From the NCBI GenBank assembly GCA_903887035.1, contig CAISOG010000165.1:1-5142 (forward strand): a stretch of DNA of 5,142 nucleotides, written 5' to 3'. Within the stretch, counting starts at the first letter, position 1, and the number at the start of each line of letters is the position of its first letter. The position numbers and the translations under genes were made by a program. The stretch comes from an uncultured Holosporaceae bacterium (GTDB taxonomy: Bacteria; Pseudomonadota; Alphaproteobacteria; CAISOG01). The notes below the pieces were generated by a model that saw only the letters and a list, made by a program, of their open reading frames with translations, was not told the origin of the DNA and made no database searches. Positions 1 to 5,142 of the stretch are shown here, one piece after another.

Positions 1-198
1 ATGACAGAATCCACCGATAAGACCCATGCCATACAGCTGCCCTGCCCGCTCCTCAAAGCGGCGAATCAACAGCATGTCTTTGTACAGTTTTAACAGGTGA
101 TCCAGTTGCAACTTGGCGCCTTGATCGCCCGCCGTCCCCGTCACCGCTTTTTTGCCTGCTGTTTTGCCCGCTACATTGTTGAATTGCTCATTGGCCAT
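1..198 (-). CDS. pdhA: Pyruvate dehydrogenase E1 component, alpha subunit (N-terminal 66 residues, gene continues beyond the left edge)
   Basis: The minus strand reads open from an ATG at 198-196 to position 1. Residues 33-66 match the start of the E1 alpha thiamine-diphosphate fold: a helix with the LLIRRFEERAGQLYGMG pattern, followed by GLIGGFCH at the window edge. In the family, E1 alpha pairs with E1 beta and uses thiamine diphosphate to decarboxylate pyruvate and pass the acetyl group to the E2 lipoyl domain, in the cytoplasm. The first 32 residues are a Gly/Lys/Ala-rich lead-in (for example AGKTAGKK) that is not conserved fold and is probably flexible. The start is supported by a GGAG Shine-Dalgarno (plus-strand 206-209) 7 bases before the ATG. 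The gene is divergent from rlpA. The catalytic GDG thiamine-diphosphate motif lies outside the window, so activity cannot be judged. The related branched-chain or acetoin E1 alpha is a less likely alternative, because GLIGGFCH is typical of PdhA. Confidence 0.93.
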   Translation of the reverse strand, partial: MANEQFNNVAGKTAGKKAVTGTAGDQGAKLQLDHLLKLYKDMLLIRRFEERAGQLYGMGLIGGFCH

Positions 199-252
199 CA
201 GGGATCTCCGTACTTGTCCTGAAATTTTGTGTGAATTCTTCTTGACCGCACC

Positions 253-276
253 CCCAAATCAACAGATTGGTTTGGG
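253..276. repeat. Near-perfect inverted repeat / hairpin in the pdhA upstream region
   Basis: The left arm CCCAAATCAA (253-262) pairs with the right arm TTGGTTTGGG (267-276). This gives ten base pairs, one of them T-G, around a 4-base CAGA loop. It lies 55-78 bases upstream of the pdhA ATG, so it would sit in the mRNA leader or overlap the promoter. No T-run follows it on either strand, so an intrinsic terminator is unlikely. It could be a repressor operator (the arms are a good dyad) or a leader stem. No known regulator site was recognised. Confidence 0.55.
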
Positions 277-303
277 CAATCGGTAAGTTAATTCAGCCCT
301 AAA

Positions 304-334
304 ATAATAGATTTCATGCCGTTGGCCAGCTTAA
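304..334 (-). promoter_or_regulatory. Weak candidate promoter for pdhA
   Basis: On the minus strand a TATTAT -10-like box (plus positions 304-309) lies in an AT-rich patch, with TTAAGC (plus 329-334) upstream as a poor -35. The spacer is 19 bases, longer than optimal. Transcription would begin near 297 and give a leader of about 100 bases containing the 253-276 hairpin. The call rests on box resemblance only. Confidence 0.2.
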
Positions 335-358
335 AATGATGTTCCCGGCTTGTTTTCT

Positions 359-372
359 TTCGCACATGCGAA
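359..372. promoter_or_regulatory. 14-base palindrome, possible operator
   Basis: TTCGCA (359-364) and TGCGAA (367-372) are exact reverse complements separated by CA, making a compact dyad typical of a dimeric DNA-binding protein site. It lies between the divergent pdhA and rlpA genes. On the plus strand TTGTTT (350-355) precedes it at -35-like distance from GTTAAG (374-379), so it could sit in a promoter spacer, although that promoter is poor. I cannot assign it to a named regulator. Confidence 0.35.
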
Positions 373-444
373 GGTTAAGGGGCGCCACGGGGCAAAACTG
401 AGGATCTTACGAGCTTACCCCCCGCTTCGATTGCGGGCTTCGCG
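367..444 (+). other. Structured non-coding stretch upstream of rlpA (tRNA-like fold, no tRNA)
   Basis: CCCGC (421-425) pairs with GCGGG (433-437) around the 7-base loop TTCGATT. Immediately after it, CTTCGCG (438-444) can pair with TGCGAAG (367-373), six Watson-Crick pairs plus one wobble. The arrangement recalls a tRNA T arm next to an acceptor stem. There is no convincing anticodon arm or D arm, no CCA end, and the loop-closing pair is C-G rather than the invariant G53-C61. I therefore annotate only a possible RNA fold in the presumed rlpA leader. The 367-372 strand can pair alternatively with 359-364, so two exclusive folds are possible. Confidence 0.3.
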
Positions 445-557
445 GGCGGTTGCATCATGGGTTGGTTCCACAAAGCCGCTAGCCAAAAGCGCTTGCAGCC
501 CTTAATCTTAGGGATGTAAGTTTTATGATTCATGTTGCTGTAGGGTGGAATGGTGGG

Positions 558-1643
558 ATGAGACACTGGATTATCGGTTGCCTGCTGCTGACCTTAACCG
601 CCTGTGCTGAGGGGCAGTTGGGGGCGCAGCTTTCCAAACGCCTGTACGGCAGCACGGAGGGGAGTAAGCCGCATTATAAGATCGGCGAACCCTATACCAT
701 CAACGGCGTGACCTATTATCCTGAGGAAAATTTTGATTACAGCGCCAACGGCACGGCCTCATGGTACGGCAAGGCCTTTCATGGGCGCACAACAGCCAAT
801 GGCGAAGTGTTTGACCGCGAACAGCTAACGGCGGCGCACCCAACCCTGCAATTGCCCAGCATTGCCCGCATTACCAATTTGGAAAACAATCGATCGGTGG
901 TGGTGCGGATTAACGATCGCGGCCCTTACCGCAAAAATCGCCTGATCGATTTATCGGAACACACCGCCGATGTGTTGGGCTTTCGGGAAAAGGGTGAGGC
1001 CTATGTCAACGTCACCGTCCTTAGTGAACCGAGCATGGAGCTTAAAAACGCGCTGTTAAACAATGGCAAACAAGATCCCAACGCCATTGATGCCCCGTCG
1101 CAGCGGGTGGACAATGTTCGCACCAGCGATATTAAGGCGGCCACGCTGGATAAAAATTTGGATAAGGGCATTGCCACCGACAGCCCACCACCCCTTAACA
1201 TTGCCAGCAGCAATAGCCGTCCACCCCTGCTGGCGCCACTGCCCCCCCCATCCAGCCTGATCCCGCTGAATGCGGCCAGTCCCAAATCCAAAGATGTCGT
1301 AACCGCCAGTAAGGCCGCCAATCCCGCAGGCAAAAGCCCTTCGTTGGCTAGCGCTAAATCGGCCAGCCCAACTCTTGACACCAAGGGTGCTACCGCCACG
1401 GCGGCGATTGGCCAAAAGACAGGATTTGTGCAAGTCGGCAGCTTTAAGAACGCCAGCGTCGCCGCCCGCGTTTCCGACAGCGTTAAACCCGCCGCGCCCG
1501 TCAACGCAAAAGTTCAGGTGCGCACCGTCGCGGGATCCTCTAAAGTTCAAGTTGGCCCCCTTAAGCCAACCCAATTGGCAGAGCTGTTGACGAAGGTTAA
1601 GGCTTTGGGGTTTAAACAAGCAACCGTGGTTTATGTAGAATGA
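558..1643 (+). CDS. rlpA: RlpA-family septal lytic transglycosylase lipoprotein with C-terminal SPOR domain
   Basis: From the ATG at 558 the protein has 361 residues. Residues 1-16 (MRHWIIGCLLLTLTAC) form a lipoprotein signal ending in an LTAC lipobox, so Cys16 should be lipidated and anchored in a membrane, probably the outer one. The double-psi beta-barrel RlpA domain spans about residues 62-155. It contains GTASWYG, ANGEVFD, TAAHPTL and INDRGP, with Glu83, His94 and Asp120 at the positions of the acidic and histidine residues needed for cleavage in the Pseudomonas enzyme. Residues about 160-285 are an Ala/Pro/Ser/Lys-rich linker. Residues about 289-361 form a SPOR domain (FVQVGSF near its start), which binds glycan strands lacking stem peptides at division sites. 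The likely role is cutting such denuded septal glycan. An in-frame ATG at 525 would add 11 residues. I prefer 558 because it gives a compact signal peptide and an AGGGTGG lies 9 bases upstream, but this is not settled. The stop overlaps the dacA start (ATGA, 1640-1643). Confidence 0.9.
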   Translation: MRHWIIGCLLLTLTACAEGQLGAQLSKRLYGSTEGSKPHYKIGEPYTINGVTYYPEENFDYSANGTASWYGKAFHGRTTANGEVFDREQLTAAHPTLQLPSIARITNLENNRSVVVRINDRGPYRKNRLIDLSEHTADVLGFREKGEAYVNVTVLSEPSMELKNALLNNGKQDPNAIDAPSQRVDNVRTSDIKAATLDKNLDKGIATDSPPPLNIASSNSRPPLLAPLPPPSSLIPLNAASPKSKDVVTASKAANPAGKSPSLASAKSASPTLDTKGATATAAIGQKTGFVQVGSFKNASVAARVSDSVKPAAPVNAKVQVRTVAGSSKVQVGPLKPTQLAELLTKVKALGFKQATVVYVE

Positions 1644-2869
1644 CACCGACAAAAAAACTTTTCCTTTCTGGCCTGCTGACCTTCAGCCTGACTCTTTTTC
1701 TGACCTGGCCAACCAACCCTGCCCAGGCGGCCACCATCGAAACGCGCGCGCAACAGGCGGTGTTGATCGATCTGTCCACCAACACCGTGCTGTTGGAAAA
1801 AAACGCCGATCAAGCCATGTACCCATCATCGATGAGCAAGCTGATGACCGCCTATGTCGCCTTTAAGCAGCTGCACGATGGGGGGCTGCAGTGGGAGAAT
1901 AAACTGACCGTTAGTGAGCGGGCTTGGCGTACCGGCGGATCGAAAATGTTTGTTGGCCTGAATGAACAGATAAGCGTGCGCGACCTGTTGCAGGGCATTA
2001 TTACCCAGTCGGGCAATGATGCCTGTATCACCCTGGCTGAGGGGATTGCCGGCAGTGAGGAGGGGTATGTCGCCCTGATGAATGAGGCCGCCAGCGATAT
2101 CGGCCTGCGCCATAGTCATTTCAACAACACCACAGGTTTGCCCGATCCGCGCCATTACACCACCGCCCGCGACCTTTCGATCATCGCCAGCCGCATTCTT
2201 AAGGATTTTCCTGATTTCTATCCGATGTACAGCGTGCGCAGCTTTACCTACAACAACATCACCCAACCGAACCGCAACCCGCTGTTAGGCAATTTTGCGG
2301 GTGCAGACGGCTTGAAAACTGGCCATACCGACGCGGCGGGCTATGGGCTGGTGGGATCGGCGATCCGCGATGGCCGCCGCCTGCTGATGGTGGTCAACGG
2401 CCTGCCCAGCATGACGGCGCGGGCGGAGGATTCGGCGCGCCTGTTGGATTGGGGATTCCGTGAGTTTGCCAGCACCACGGTGGTGAAAAAGGATGCGGTG
2501 GTGACGGAGGCGGATGTCTGGTTGGGCAATCCCGCGCGGGTTCAGTTGGTGGCGGGCGCCGATTTGGTGCTGACCATTCCGCGTGCGCAGGCGCGATCGA
2601 TTAAGGCCAAAGCGGTGTTTAATTCCCCTATACCCTCGGATCTTAAGGCCGGCACCCAGGTTGGCACGATTGTGGTGACCAGTAGCGTTGGTGGGGGCGG
2701 CGATGGTGCCAACAAAACGATGGAAGTGCCGTTGGTGGTGGCCAGTGATACCACCAGCCTAAGCGGCCCCGCCCGTGTGCTTGAGGCCTTTCGCTATTTG
2801 ATGTGGGGATCTAAGCCCGCAACCGCTGCCGCCTCCCCTGCTGTGGCAACCAGCCCCAGCCCCCGTTAG
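1640..2869 (+). CDS. dacA: D-alanyl-D-alanine carboxypeptidase (PBP5/6 type, peptidase S11)
   Basis: The gene encodes 409 residues. Residues 1-30 are a Sec signal peptide (KK, then a Leu/Phe-rich core, ending AQA), so the enzyme acts in the periplasm. All three serine-peptidase motifs of the penicillin-binding fold are present: S64-M-S-K67 with the nucleophile Ser64, S124-G-N126, and K226-T-G228. Residues about 282-370 fit the beta-rich C-terminal PBP5 domain. After it comes a short amphipathic stretch (VLEAFRYLMW, about 380-389) that may attach to the inner membrane, and then a Pro/Ala/Ser tail. The family removes the terminal D-Ala from peptidoglycan pentapeptides, limiting cross-linking, and is bound by beta-lactams. 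The start overlaps the rlpA stop by four bases, which indicates translational coupling. Its pairing with rlpA makes a cell-wall maturation unit. Which paralogue (dacA, dacC or dacF) it is cannot be resolved from sequence alone. Confidence 0.94.
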   Translation: MTPTKKLFLSGLLTFSLTLFLTWPTNPAQAATIETRAQQAVLIDLSTNTVLLEKNADQAMYPSSMSKLMTAYVAFKQLHDGGLQWENKLTVSERAWRTGGSKMFVGLNEQISVRDLLQGIITQSGNDACITLAEGIAGSEEGYVALMNEAASDIGLRHSHFNNTTGLPDPRHYTTARDLSIIASRILKDFPDFYPMYSVRSFTYNNITQPNRNPLLGNFAGADGLKTGHTDAAGYGLVGSAIRDGRRLLMVVNGLPSMTARAEDSARLLDWGFREFASTTVVKKDAVVTEADVWLGNPARVQLVAGADLVLTIPRAQARSIKAKAVFNSPIPSDLKAGTQVGTIVVTSSVGGGGDGANKTMEVPLVVASDTTSLSGPARVLEAFRYLMWGSKPATAAASPAVATSPSPR

Positions 2870-2872
2870 GTT

Positions 2873-3535
2873 GTGGCGCTAGGCTTTCCCGCCGTTGGCC
2901 GATTCATCACCTTGGAGGGGGGGGAGGCCTGCGGCAAATCAACCCAAGCGCGTTTGCTGGCCGAACAGTTGCAACAGCGCGGCATTGCCGTTTACCTGAC
3001 CCGTGAACCTGGCGGTACGGCGGAGGGGGAAGCCCTGCGGCAACTGTTTTTCGACCCACAGGCGGATTGGCAACCGTTGAGCGAGCTGTTCCTAATTCTG
3101 GCGGCGCGTCACCAACATGTCACCAAGGTGCTTAAGCCGAAATTGGCGGCGGGTGTTTGGGTGATTTGTGATCGCTTTACCGATTCGACCCTGGTCTATC
3201 AGGGGCTATTGGGCGGCCTGCCGTTGCCTCTATTGCGCCAACAAAACCAGCTGGCCTGTGATGGGTTGCGCCCCGATATCACCTTTCTGCTCGATTTGCC
3301 CTTGGCGGCGGTGCAACGGCGGTTGCAGGCCGATAGCAGTAAGGGGACGCGCCAGGATACGGGGCTGGATCACGCCGCCTGTATCGCAGGCTTTCACCAG
3401 CTGGCCGCTGAGGAGTCGGATCGGATCGTGACGGTGGATGCCAGCCAGCCACCTGCAGCGTTGACCAGCCAGCTGCTGACCCTGCTGACCCAACGCTGGC
3501 CGTTGCAGCAGCAAACGCAGACGCAGGCGGGGTAG
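2873..3535 (+). CDS. tmk: Thymidylate kinase (dTMP kinase)
   Basis: The protein has 220 residues, slightly above the usual 200-215. It phosphorylates dTMP to dTDP with ATP in the cytoplasm, an essential step of dTTP supply. Visible motifs are FITLEGGEACGKSTQ with the P-loop at residues 16-24 (Lys22, Ser23), the TREPGGT substrate motif (43-49), DRF plus DS (100-105), and a LID region around 150-166 that carries several arginines. The absence of an Arg in the P-loop fits a type II bacterial enzyme. The P-loop reads GGEACGKST where GGEGAGKST is usual, so the third Gly is Ala. GTG at 2873 is the only sensible start near the conserved GRFITLEGG. It lies 3 bases after the dacA stop, in the same frame, with only TAGG close upstream and no good Shine-Dalgarno, so translation probably depends on dacA termination and reinitiation. 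The C-terminal tail is Gln-rich. Confidence 0.95.
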   Translation: MALGFPAVGRFITLEGGEACGKSTQARLLAEQLQQRGIAVYLTREPGGTAEGEALRQLFFDPQADWQPLSELFLILAARHQHVTKVLKPKLAAGVWVICDRFTDSTLVYQGLLGGLPLPLLRQQNQLACDGLRPDITFLLDLPLAAVQRRLQADSSKGTRQDTGLDHAACIAGFHQLAAEESDRIVTVDASQPPAALTSQLLTLLTQRWPLQQQTQTQAG

Positions 3536-3544
3536 CAGCCAGAG

Positions 3545-4906
3545 ATGACCAGCCACCCCCCCTCTGCATCCGCCGGTACCGCCGCCGCATCGCCCGCGCT
3601 GTCGCCGCTGACCAACCCCCATCTGATTGGGTTGGAATCGCCTGTTCACCAGCTGCAACAGGCCTTGGCGGCGGGCAGATTGGCGGGATCCTGGTTGCTA
3701 ACGGGGGAAGCGGGCGTTGGTAAGGCGACGTTGGCCTTGCGGTTGGCACGCTATCTGCTGGCGGGGTCGCTGGGCGCGCCCCAACCTGGCCAAGATGTTT
3801 TTGCCAATCACAGCTCCGCCGCCGATTCGGCACAGGACTTGGGCTTGTTTGGAGATCTGCTGGCCGTCAACACCCCTGAAGCAGCGCCTGAGCCAGATCA
3901 TCCTGCGCCAGCCACTAACGCCCCCCCTATTCCCCCCCATTCACTCTCAGAAACCGCCTTTGCCCTGGCCGCCGACCACCCAGTTTTTCAACAGGTCGCC
4001 AATTTGTCGCATCCCGATTGCTGCGTGGTGATGCCCGAAGCCACTGGCCAAAGCGGCAGGATGACCATCACCATTGAGCAAATTCGCCGCCTGACCGATT
4101 TTCTGCGGCTGGCGGCGGGGCATGACGGCTGGCGTATCGCCGTGGTCGATCAGGCGCACAGCATGACCCGTCAGGCGCAAAACGCCCTGCTGAAATCTCT
4201 TGAGGAGCCGCCCGCCCAAACCCTAATCCTGCTGACCACCCCGCTGCCCAGCGCGCTGTTGCCAACCATTCGTTCGCGCTGTCGCCGCCTGGCCTTTCCC
4301 GCCCTTAGCGGGGATCAGGTGCGGCAGGGGTTGGCGTTGCTGTACCCCGATTATCCGCCCCTGCCCCCCGACTTGCAGGCCAGCTTTCGCCTGACTACGA
4401 TTGGCCAGGCCGCCCGCTTTTTGGTGACGTTATGGCCTGGCTATCAATCGCTGTTAGAGTTGTTGGGGCGCAGCGGCGAACCCAATTTTCATTTGTTGCA
4501 GCAATGGCGCAAAAGCCTTAGCCCGCTGACCAGTGGCAGCACCCTGCCGCTGGAATCAGAGCTGATGAGCCTGTTGATGCAGCGCTGGTTGCGCAGCTTT
4601 GCCCATCAGCAGGTGGTGGCGGGCAATGACGGGGGGGAAGGGGGCATTGCTGACCAGCCGCCCTTTAGCGCGCAACACCCCCTGCCCAAATCCCCGCTGT
4701 TGATGCAGGAGGCGGCGTTGTTCACACGGCTTAGCCTGGGCAATGGGGGACAAGCCTCAATCAGCGGCCATGCCCTTGGCCAGCGCCAGGCCGCCGTGAC
4801 CCGCTGGTTGCAGGAGGGGGCGGCCAGCAACCTTGATCCCGCCGCCATCAGCTGGCAAGCCCTAACCCTGATCCACGGCCTCAACCCCGCCAGCCAGACC
4901 GCCTAA
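3545..4906 (+). CDS. holB: DNA polymerase III subunit delta' (clamp loader)
   Basis: The protein has 453 residues, clearly longer than the common 320-370. It is a AAA+ subunit of the clamp-loader complex that places the beta clamp on primed DNA. Motifs: residues 24-73 form the N-terminal AAA+ start with P-loop GEAGVGKAT (54-62); SHPD at 155-158; a Walker B-like strand WRIAVVDQAH (196-205) followed by NALLKSLEEPP (213-223); and TIRSRCRRL (241-249), with the clamp-loader SRC at 244-246. The four-cysteine zinc module of the Escherichia coli protein is missing. Only Cys159 and Cys160 lie in the corresponding area, which resembles alphaproteobacterial delta'. Extra length comes from a Ser/Ala/Pro N-terminus (1-23), a Pro/Ala-rich insertion (about 75-140) and a Gly/Pro-rich loop (about 358-384). 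The C-terminal collar domain is weakly conserved. The gene starts 9 bases after tmk with a weak Shine-Dalgarno. The tmk-holB pair is a known conserved neighbourhood. DnaX is unlikely because the protein is short and lacks its zinc module. Confidence 0.92.
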   Translation: MTSHPPSASAGTAAASPALSPLTNPHLIGLESPVHQLQQALAAGRLAGSWLLTGEAGVGKATLALRLARYLLAGSLGAPQPGQDVFANHSSAADSAQDLGLFGDLLAVNTPEAAPEPDHPAPATNAPPIPPHSLSETAFALAADHPVFQQVANLSHPDCCVVMPEATGQSGRMTITIEQIRRLTDFLRLAAGHDGWRIAVVDQAHSMTRQAQNALLKSLEEPPAQTLILLTTPLPSALLPTIRSRCRRLAFPALSGDQVRQGLALLYPDYPPLPPDLQASFRLTTIGQAARFLVTLWPGYQSLLELLGRSGEPNFHLLQQWRKSLSPLTSGSTLPLESELMSLLMQRWLRSFAHQQVVAGNDGGEGGIADQPPFSAQHPLPKSPLLMQEAALFTRLSLGNGGQASISGHALGQRQAAVTRWLQEGAASNLDPAAISWQALTLIHGLNPASQTA

Positions 4907-4946
4907 GCCGCTACACCCCCCTAAACCGGCCGCAAAACCGCCAGCA

Positions 4947-4976
4947 AAAATGACTGGGCAAAATGACTGGGCAAAA
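4947..4976. repeat. 13-base tandem repeat, 2.3 copies
   Basis: The unit AAAATGACTGGGC occupies 4947-4959 and 4960-4972 without mismatch, and a further AAAA follows at 4973-4976. It begins 40 bases after the holB stop in non-coding DNA. It may be a simple duplication by replication slippage. Each copy carries GGGCAA, which can pair with TTGCCC at 4986-4991. Confidence 0.85.
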
Positions 4977-4991
4977 GCAATCGCCTTGCCC
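4969..4991 (+). terminator. Weak terminator-like stem after holB
   Basis: GGGCAA (4969-4974) pairs with TTGCCC (4986-4991), a six-base stem with an 11-base loop, followed by an AT-rich but not T-only stretch (4992-5020). Its position 62 bases after holB suits the end of the operon. The stem is short and there is no clean T-run, so this may be chance or only a partial terminator. Confidence 0.25.
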
Positions 4992-5014
4992 TATATAGTT
5001 GTTCTAATTTAGAA
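4992..5014 (+). promoter_or_regulatory. AT-rich patch with -10-like box and small dyad
   Basis: Against a G+C-rich background this stretch is strongly AT-rich. It contains TCTAAT (5003-5008, five of six matches to TATAAT) within the dyad TTCTA / TAGAA (5002-5006, 5010-5014). No good -35 is found at the right distance. It could be a promoter for a gene to the right of the window, but support is thin. Confidence 0.2.
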
Positions 5015-5077
5015 ATATACAGCCTGCGAAAATGTTACGAGGTCGAGAAAAGGAGCGGCCAGGCGCGCCATAGCGCA

Positions 5078-5121
5078 GCGACGGCGGGAGTGTACATGGA
5101 CGTACATGAGCACCGTATCGC
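5078..5121. repeat. Imperfect long hairpin, probable intergenic palindromic repeat
   Basis: GCGA (5078-5081) pairs with TCGC (5118-5121), CGG (5082-5084) with CCG (5113-5115) after a TA bulge, and TGTAC (5091-5095) with GTACA (5102-5106) around a 6-base loop, with an internal loop between the last two stems. The surrounding 5040-5142 has the look of a dispersed non-coding palindromic element rather than coding sequence. Its copy number cannot be checked here, and the element may continue past the right edge. No terminator T-run follows it. Confidence 0.45.
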
Positions 5122-5142
5122 AGAGATCGTGATATTTGCAGC

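Noticed and set aside
367..447. tRNA gene suggested by a T-arm-like hairpin and a 7-bp acceptor-like pairing
   Set aside because: There is no anticodon arm or D arm, no CCA, and the loop closes with C-G instead of G53-C61. A permuted tmRNA piece also lacks the expected CCA and tag-coding part.
375..566. 63-residue minus-strand ORF in the intergenic region
   Set aside because: It has no recognisable domain, overlaps the rlpA start region, and is composed of Pro/Lys-rich filler. No Shine-Dalgarno was noted.
1056..1652. 198-residue minus-strand ORF opposite rlpA
   Set aside because: It is an antisense shadow of the low-complexity RlpA linker and SPOR region; its Gly/Arg-rich translation has no family features.
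3279..3833. 184-residue minus-strand ORF across the tmk-holB junction
   Set aside because: It is antisense to two well-supported genes, and its Pro/Arg/Ala-rich composition is typical of reverse frames in G+C-rich DNA.
558..4906. A novel multi-gene system
   Set aside because: All four genes are well-known housekeeping families in a familiar alphaproteobacterial order; nothing suggests defence, secretion or biosynthetic novelty.
5049..5055. AAAGGAG, a strong Shine-Dalgarno match
   Set aside because: No ATG, GTG or TTG follows within a usable 4-12 base distance.
5096..5142. Possible start of a gene at ATG 5096 (MDVHEHRIAEIVIFA, open to the edge) with GGGAG upstream
   Set aside because: The ATG lies in the loop of the palindromic repeat, the 15 residues match nothing I recognise, and the window ends too soon to judge.

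Overview
The window looks like ordinary chromosomal core-genome DNA from an alphaproteobacterium, most likely of a Rhodospirillales-like type. This placement is an inference. It rests on the gene order (lipoprotein RlpA, D,D-carboxypeptidase, thymidylate kinase, DNA polymerase III delta'), on the delta' protein resembling the zinc-less alphaproteobacterial form, and on a moderately high G+C content. Species cannot be named from the sequence. I see no mobile element genes, no CRISPR array, no convincing tRNA or rRNA, and no gene set that suggests an undescribed defence or biosynthetic system.

Layout. Positions 1-198 on the minus strand hold the first 66 codons of the pyruvate dehydrogenase E1 alpha subunit; the gene runs off the left edge. 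Positions 199-557 are a divergent intergenic region of about 360 bases. It contains a near-perfect 10-bp hairpin in the presumed pdhA leader, a 14-base palindrome, and a cluster of mutually exclusive stems upstream of the plus-strand genes. No gene is recognised there. From 558 to 4906 four plus-strand genes follow almost without gaps: rlpA, dacA (overlapping by ATGA), tmk (3-base gap, same reading frame as dacA, GTG start) and holB (9-base gap). They very probably form one operon. Positions 4907-5142 are a non-coding tail with a 13-base tandem repeat, a weak terminator-like stem, an AT-rich stretch, and a long imperfect hairpin that looks like a dispersed intergenic palindromic repeat.

How the genes fit together. 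RlpA (septal peptidoglycan processing) and DacA (trimming of the terminal D-Ala from stem peptides) act in the periplasm on the cell wall. Tmk (dTMP to dTDP) and HolB (clamp-loader subunit) serve DNA replication in the cytoplasm. The operon therefore joins growth and division functions with DNA synthesis. The divergent pdhA begins the pyruvate dehydrogenase operon and is functionally separate.

Points worth a second look are the choice of rlpA start, the single TAG separating dacA from tmk in one frame, the altered Walker A motif of Tmk encoded across an 8-G run, many G/C homopolymers of 7-8 bases in essential genes, low-complexity insertions in delta', and the intergenic repeats and stems.
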